From: Macrosoma leucophasiata
Taxonomy: Eukaryota; Arthropoda; Insecta; Lepidoptera; Hedylidae
DNA length: 64,000 bases
Direction of reading: 5' to 3'
NCBI GenBank assembly: GCA_036365455.1
Contig: JAWQUS010000002.1
Location: 8,184,001 to 8,248,000, forward strand
Shown here: positions 12,501 to 21,500 of the stretch, one piece after another
How positions within the stretch are numbered: the first letter of the stretch is position 1
Layout of the letters: each line of letters opens with the position of its first letter
Program-made: the position numbers and the translations under genes
The notes under the pieces: model-generated
Told to the model about the DNA's origin: nothing
Seen by the model: only the letters and a program-made list of their open reading frames with translations
Database searches by the model: none

Positions 12501-15500
12501 ATGTAACCAGTCAAAAGAGTGGATAATTCAACAGTATTGTTATATTGAACATTTCAAGCTTTGCTTTGTTTCAAAGTCTTTGCAATTCACGAGCGCGACC
12601 GGCACTTGGTTCTGGTAAAGGCACGTATAAATTCAAGTGCAAGCGGGAATGGGCGAGTGATTGGCCACTCCATAAAGCACGCACACTGACACACCGTGCA
12701 TGTGCAATCGACGTCAAATACAACCAAGCGCATTGATATGCCATAGTAACGGTAAGATGTCATATTATTTAATTTATATTGACAAATACTTATGGTATTC
12801 CGTTTACAGAAGACTTTTCGTGCTTTGTTAGTTATGGAGAGGAAAAGAATCAATATGATTTTAACAAGACTTTCATTAATTGATATATTATTTTACCGTG
12901 AAGCTCGTCCAGAGCTGTCGCTATCTGTTGACACGTGCGGCCTCCGCGACGCGCGCGACGAACTACTCGTACTGGCACTTTCACTCACTAATAAACAAAC
13001 ATGACAATTCGTTTATAGTTATAAACACATAATAAATAGGGATTTTTTAAAGGGAAAAATAGGTTGTGATATTTGAATAGTGGAAGATCCTATTCACCAA
13101 TCACAATCTATTTACTCCAAACGTATTTAATAAATAATGTTTGTTTTTTATTCATATTTTACTAACATTATAAATAAGATAGTCTGTCTGCCTGTAACGC
13201 ATTAACGGCAAACCCACAGCACTGATTTAGATGGAATTTGGAAGAAAATAGTTAAAGATCCCGGTGCAAATATAGGCTACATTTTTTTTCAAAAATCAAT
13301 CCCCAAAATGTTTACATAAGGGATGAAAATTTATACGGAAGTACGTCATTTTTGTAACGGATTCCACGTCGACGAAGTTGCGGGCAAAAGCTAGTAATAC
13401 ATAATAATTGAAATCAAGCAATGAAGTAGAGCAAGTAATGAGAGCTTTCCGGTTTTATTTGAATCCTGAATACTTTGTTAGTGTATTATATAAGAAAGTC
13501 ACTGCAAATTTATTTTCAGTAAGAGGTTATCAAGCTTCTTGTATTGTATAGAATAAAATTGTAACAAGATAAAAAAAAACTTTTACGGCCCTGTAATCTC
13601 CGGCACAGAGGCATATAACACTTTAGGCCTCAGGAGTGGAAACGCATCTGCATTTTGACCTTGGTCTTTGTGTGGGTATTAAAGATACCCACGGCTACAA
13701 GGCTGCAGTCACCACTTAACATCAATGTGAACTGCATACAGGTTTGCCACTTCCATTACATTAAAAAAAAAACTACTCACTCTTAGATGAAATGGGTCGT
13801 CCCTTTGGCGTTCGTTTCTCGTGTGTCTCTGTTTTGATAGGAGGAAGACTGCGAGTCTTTGATTGCGAGCGTGGTTTTATCACGCCTTTCTCTTCATTTA
13901 TTGGCGTTGTGAGCCCTCTATCTTTGTCTTTCTCCTTGTCTTTTTCTTTATCTTTCTCCTTTTCTTTATCTTTTTCCTTTTCCTTCTCCTTTTCTTTCTC
14001 TTTTTCTACTCTATAATATAATGAAAACATAATTTTTCGTAGGTCGTATAATTTTTTTTATTGGTGGTAGAGTTCCAGTGACGGAGCTCGCGGGCGTAGA
14101 CTCCACCGCATTACCTAATGTACTTGCCGCCAAATGGTAGTGTTCCGGTCAGGTGGTAATGTACGGCCCTGTAATTTCCGGCACAGAGGCATAACACCTT
14201 AGGCCTCAGGGTTGGTAACGCATCTGTATTTTGACCATAGTCTTAGGGTGGGTGTCTTTAGGCTGCAGTCATCACTTAACATCAATGTGAACTGCATGCT
14301 TGTTTGCAACAAGTTTGACGTGATGAAGACGTTTTATTTTTTACATCTTTCTCACCATGGGTGCAACCCCAGAAAATTGATAGCCATCAATAAATAAAAT
14401 GGAACAGCACCATAAAAATATACTAACTAAATTACATTAAGAAACATCTCAAAAAGTAATGTGAACTTAATATTTTTAAAATAAATAACATTGAATAACT
14501 CACTTAGGTGTGGCAATGATCAGCGGCTGGTTATCAGCGCTATCTTCTTCGTCGCTAGGGTGCGGTTTTACTTTTACCTTCTCTACTTTCTCCATTTTGT
14601 CTTCTTTCTCACTCTTGTCGGTCTCACTTTTATCTGAGTCTTTGTCTTTACCACGCTGCAAAGACGAAAAATAAAACATGTAGTTTTCTACCTGTATTTC
14701 ACATGATCCTTTTTAATGGATCATATAACGATTTTAATTTTTCAACAAAAAGATCTTTGTAAATAAGATATATTTAATTAATAGTTTTCTTGAATTCTAT
14801 GTCAGGATAATATTTATATTAAATTATCACTCTATGTTGCAAGTTTATGATATAAAATAATATAAATAAGACTATACTATTTAATTTAAAATTATTATTT
14901 CTGACTGACTAAATATTAATATATAGGAAAACTTAAAAACGTACATAGTGAGTTTTATTTATACCATCATAATAATAAGTTCCATATTCATTAAGTCATT
15001 CACCTTTCATATTAAAACTCACACAATTTAAAACAAATTGCGTTAAAATAAAGAAACTAACCAAAGTGGGCGTGCCGGTCGGTGTGGACGAGGCGGACGC
15101 TGACGCAGAGGCCGAGGCGGACGTAGAGGCGGCGGAGGCGGACGTGGAAGCGGAGGCAGAGGTGGAGGCGGACGCGGATGCGGAGGCGGGCGGCGGCGGC
15201 TGCTTGTCGCGGTCGCGGATGAGCGAGCGGCCGGCCGGCGGCGTCCGAGCGCCCCGGGGGTGCGCCACTAGAGTCACTCCTAGCTTGCGGTAGAAGTCCT
15301 CAAAGCTGCGCAACCATCTGTTACAAATTTGAGACGTTGTCAGACGCGCATCTAGTCTTTTTGTTGAGCTTGACTCGTTTGGTGATATGATAAATTAATG
15401 CTTACACCCGCAGCTCCACACTAGGTTTTAAACTTGTATCATGGATGCTGTTTTACGTACATGATATAAAACGACCCAGACCTGAATAGAACACGATATC

Positions 15501-18500
15501 TGATCGTTGTAATAGCCGATTTGAAGATATACGGTCGCAGTCTTTAAAAGATTTGCTTTAGTTAGTTCACCTTGCGCACCGAAGTTAATACTGTCACAGA
15601 TTTTTGGAGGATTCGTTCAAAATTCTTATAGTAATGAAGTCTGTTGGAATTACCCAAGTTTGTTATTATCTCTGATCACCAATCCCCTTAGGATATAATT
15701 AAATAATACTCGTAAGGATGCTGCTTTCACTCACACAAGATACTGAGTCGGTATGTTCTATAAAATTAATCAGTCACTTTAAGTAATTAGTTAGTTAAAA
15801 AGTTAATTAACCACACATGAGGTGATGATGATGATATACACACAATAAACAATATTTTTTCAAGTTATTAATATAAAAGAATAAACTAAGAAATGTTGCA
15901 TATTATTATTTTTGTTACAAAAATGTACAATTATGACTTACTTTCGGTATGCCATTTTGCAGAGATTAGTAATGCTGTTGGTAACTGGATGGAATCCCAT
16001 CTTGTCAGCAATTGTTTTCCATTGATTTTGATTGGTTACTCGATTGTAACCACCAAGTTTTTGCACAACCTGTAAAAAAAGTATAAACATAATATATGAG
16101 AATATATTATTATAGGTACATTCACTTGACACAAGATAATAAAATAAATATTACTTACCCGAAACAGTCTATACAAGTGTATATCTTTATTGGCAATCGT
16201 AGGATTCCTGTTGAGAGGAGTGCCGCGGTCGTCCAAGAATTTGTAAAGCTGGGCAACAAAATGATCTTTTTCTTCGCGTGGTTCATCGTCGGAACTCTGT
16301 AAAAAGGTAATATGAACTCGTCGGAACTCTGTAAAAAGGTGTATTTTAAATAGTTAAAGTAGAATAAGTATACTATTAACTAATCATGTTTTTACTTTGT
16401 TTTTGCGGACCGACAAACACGAGCTACGCACGCAGCTTTTTTCGTAGGACGAACTAATCTTTTTGCGACTTTGGTCACTATTACAATGGTTGTAAAACCT
16501 AAGCGCTTTTTTTCAGATACATTTTTACAGAACAGCGGAAAAGGCGGCGATGAACGGTACACTGCCTACAAGGATGAAAAGGGTCTAAATACAGAATGTA
16601 GCACTAAAGCAATTAAACACACGACGCTTCCACGCCGCATAGAAGCTAGAAGCTTAGAGAGACGGAACGAGAACGAAAAAAATGAGAGCGACATACGGGC
16701 TTTTTAAGTTCGGAGGTGTTTGTGGTCAGCGCGTCGTGGCCGTACATCGCCAGCGGCTTTCTATAGTTGCCCCACTTTAACGACGCACGCAATTAAACGA
16801 ATTATCGTTTTTATTCGAAACAGGCTTAAACGAGACTTACGTACAGTTAGCCCGGACGTTAACAAGGGATGCGCACGAGTATTGCGCGAGTGGCGCGCAG
16901 ACCTTGCGACATTCACTTACCAAGCGGAACTAGTGTATGTAGCCGAGACTATTGCGACGGTACCAAACAAGAGCGACATACGACTTTCACGATCCCAGCG
17001 CTTCTGTACCTACTCATTTTGTGACTACGATAGCTACGCACATCTTCGGAGATATCGCACCACAGTAGCGGCGCACTACCCTTTCGTCACTCGTACGCCT
17101 TCCCGAACTGGCATTCTCATGCGAATATGTAGATGGAGTCAAAAAACAGGGAAGCACAGTCTATAATCTCTATAAGGACGTAGCGCTCATGTAGGAACTG
17201 TCTTACGAAAAAAAAAACAAAACAAAAACAAAAAAAAAAAAACTAACGGCATACGACCCTGCTAGATAAAAAATAAAAAAGAAATATCAACTTAAGACTA
17301 TTAAGAAATGCGCGCTTCTTAAAGAGATCGTAAGGGTTTACGCGCTCTTGTTTTACCTGCTCTGAAAATAATAATATATAAACAGTTATATAATATATAA
17401 TAGTAACAGTTACATACATCGTCGGAGGTGTTGGCGGTCTCGTTGAAGAGCGCGTCGCGGTCCCAGTGCGGCGGCAGCACGCCGTTGTTGAGGTACTGCA
17501 GCGCCGCCTCCACGCCGCACCACTCCAGCGGCGCGCTGCCCTTGCGGAACTCGCGAGCTTCTTTCTTCGGCACCGTGTAACTGATCACAAGATACAGGAT
17601 TGACAATTACAAATTCAAATATTATTATAGTCAATCTCATCAAAAAAGAATAACCCTTCTTAGTAAAGCTGCTTTGTTTGGATGTAAGGGGCCGTTCAAG
17701 TATTACGTAAGCAGATTTATTACAATTCTTTACCCCCCCATCCCCCTTGTCAGCAAAAGTTAGCAAAGCTCTTACCCCCTCCCCCCATGCTTACGTAAAC
17801 ATTTTTCAATTAAAGTATATTTTTTTTAATATTATATTTATAATGTTATAATTATAATTTTAAAACATAAGAAAATAGATTTAGCATAGAGATAAGATTT
17901 TACTGATGTAATAAGTAAATAACTACCGATGACGTAATCATCATCTAGACTCCCCTACCCCCCATGTCATCCAAAATAGGCAGAGCAAAGACCCCCCTAC
18001 CCCCCCATAGTGCTGACGTAATACTTGAACGGCCCCTAATGGGTAGCGAACCTATTGTCATCTATTAGACATTACCAAAATCGAAGGATGCCTGAGTCCT
18101 GCACAAGTACAGGAATTCCATCCTCTTAAGATGGTAGATGCCACTGGTATGAGGTTGTAGAATGCGGGAACAGGCTGTAGGTACTTACATTACGCAATAA
18201 CGGCCATCCTAGAAGAAGCATACGAGGTAGACTTCTTTGACCTTGATCTGTGGTGCGGACACACTTCACGAGCAGTTTCCGCTCTGCGCTGAGCATCTGT
18301 TTTCTATTAGGCCATGAAGCAATTGGACCAAAAAAATCACTCACTATCGACCATCCTTGAAGGAGCGCACCAGGTAGTCCTCTTTGACCTTAATCTGCGG
18401 CGTTGGCGCGACTACGAGGGCGGGGAAGGCGGGCTGGTGCGGGCGCCGGCGCTCCGCCCCGCTGGCCGCCTCGACCAGCACCACGCGCCCCACGTGCGGC

Positions 18501-21500
18501 TCGCGCTCCGCACTATCCGCCTTCATGCGTCGCGTGCTGCCCTCGCCTTCACTCTCTTCTGACCTTGACGACAAAAAATATGGCGTCAAGCACGCTTCAG
18601 TCGTTTAAAAACAACTCAAGAAGAAGAACTGAATTATGTATGAAATTTAACATTAATTATACATTGAGTAATGTATCACGTCGTAATAACTATCACAGAG
18701 ACATAAAAACTAAGGTCTCAGGGGTGTCAAGGCATCTACATTTTGAGCTCTAGTTTTTGTATTTATGTGCATAGGCTGCAATCATCACTTAGCACCCAAG
18801 CAAACTGCATGCTTGTTTGTCACCTTAATTACAAATTAAATAAAAGGTTACGCACATGTCTACGTGGTCAGTGTGCACTCACTTTAACTAGAAGAAGTTT
18901 GTCTTCATAATAAAGTGTTGTTTGGGACTCATTTAATAATAATAATTACGAAAAATTAGGCAAAAATACTGTTTATGATATGCATTACAATGCAAGTCTT
19001 GTAAAACCACTATTTATGAAATACAATATTTTTTAAAGTAAAATGCAACATGTAAAAAAAAACAATGAAAAAAAAATTAAATGGAATAATATTTCACTGG
19101 CTTTCAGTAAACTCACTGGGCTCTTCCTCTGCGACCTCTTCGGCCGGCTATGACCGGAGTGGAGAAGTGCTCAGGATGCGTTAACGGCAATTGATCCAGC
19201 GTCTCACTCTCGTTGAAATGTCGACCGCTCTTGAGACATAGCGCCGATCGACGTAATGTTGTAATGTCCCCATCGTCGAACACTATGAACCAGATATATA
19301 AGTAAGACTAGCTGTGCCCGCGACTTCGTCCGTGTGAGAATGTATGATTGTTCAGCATCTACACAGACGAGTAGTTGGCGCAGCTAGTATAAAAGTAGCC
19401 TAAGTTACTCCTTACTTATTACACAAGCTATCTGCCAGTGAAAGTTCCGTCGAAATCGGTCTAGCCGTTCCCGAGATTAGCCCCAACAAACAGACCGACA
19501 GACAGATAAAAGTTGTAAAAAATGTTGTTTTGGCATATATACCGTGTATATATTACAAACAGACACTGCAATTTTATTTATTTGAATAGATTAGGTTATG
19601 AAAAATGCGGAAAAGTGCGAGTGAAACTAGCATTCACAGGATTCCGTACAATTAATAAATTTCCGATGTAATCATAAATACCATGGACTTACTAGAATAA
19701 TTATTAAATATAGTGTTTTCTTTTTTATTGTAATGCAATCAATTTTTTTCTTTTAGTTTCAACACCTTTAGTAAACAACACCTCAATAATAAATGTCATT
19801 GATGTGATTTTAGTAGTTTATCCTGATATATAACTCTTGTATATCTCTTATTATCAAAATTCTGATATATAAAATTCTTGTGTCACAGTGTTTGTATACT
19901 CCTCCGAAACGGCTGGACAGATCATTATGAATTTTTGTGTGTATATTTGGTAGGTATGAGAATTGGTTGTAGTATATTTTTTATATTCCTAAATGGTGAG
20001 GATGATTCTTACCGATTCAAACTTCAATTTTTTGGAAATTTATTTTTTTTATACTTCTAAGGCGATACGAAGTTCGTCGGGCTTAGCTAGCTTAATATAA
20101 TTTTAATTTTCTTGAATCATTGTTGACTTGTGTTCAAAGCGAAAATCTTTGCCTTTTTATGGATTTTTGTAATGCATGAGGATGAATGGATGATTGTTAC
20201 CATTTTAAATAAAACACATTTAAACATACCAACAGTGTACTGACTGCAGTCCTGTATTTTTGAAATGACAGCTTCTGTGGCATCCTTCTTAGGATCCTGT
20301 TTCACCTCCACTGTGCTGCCAACTCGGAGCGTGCCTTTGATCATGTCATCATTCACTGTCGTGATACCACCAGCCTTCAGGGTAACCTAGATTTGGTTGT
20401 GGCAATGTTTTGAATAATTATTCAATTTATTAAACTGACTGATGGCAGCTCACAAGAAAAATATGACAGTTGATTTCATATTGATTGTGGCTGATATCAG
20501 TCAACTGTGGCTCAAGAGATTAATAGAATTCAATAAATAGATTAGAATTAATAAATTCTTATGCAGTGCTTTTGTAATATAAAGGTAGATTGAACAGTCA
20601 CAGAATTTCCTAAAAAAACGTGACTTCACGCCTGTAATCCCTGAAGGGGTAGGCAGAGGTAAATGCATGCATTCAATCATACATGCAAACACCCACGACT
20701 CGCCGGTTACGTTTTGGCCCATGTAACAGGTGGCGAACCTGTTGCCATCTCCAGGCACATTACCAAACTCCGGGATACTACTTCTACCCAATAGAAGCAG
20801 AGATAAAGGATTTTAAACCGTTATCTCTAATATCCCCCAACCCGGGAATCGAACCCAGGACCTCCAGCGTAATAGTAGTGGCCTGCTACCACTACGCTAC
20901 TGAGGCAGTTAGCCTAGACAACAGATAGGTGTAAGAGGAGATCTTTTTATAAATTTTATTTATATGAGATTCCCATTTTAATTGCGAGTTTACTATGACA
21001 TCAAGGAAATTTGTTTCTGAGACTTGTTTTATTTTTCGCCCGAATTTGTTATGTTTATTTTTACAAGCGCTCTTTTAATTGTAGAATTTTAGTTTTATTT
21101 AAGTTGATAGATAAATTTATTGTAGCTAATCATTTCTTAGTGTCACTTAAAGTTACCATTACTTCATTTTCGAATGCCAACTCATTTAAATTCCCTTGCG
21201 ATATGAGAACTGTAGCATTGTCAGCAAACATTGAAAGATGCCTTATGTTCCTTGGTAATTCGTTTATATATATAAGAAAGAATAAAGGCCCCAATATGCT
21301 TCCTTGAGGAATACCAGGCAAGATTGGTTCCATATTTGATATGACCTTTTCTATCTCTTTCATCTCTTGGTAATAAACATTTATACATGTGGCTTGTTGT
21401 CTGTCTTCGAAATATGATTTTATCAGGTCTAATGAAATTCCTCTTACTCCTAAATTTTCTAGTTGTGTCAAAAGAATATTATGCAATACACAATTAAAAG

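Noticed and set aside
16471..17166. Two open frames of 78 and 148 residues on the plus strand between htk exons
   Set aside because: No known motif, no homology I recognise, and a composition typical of a degraded repeat; they lie within an htk intron on the opposite strand.
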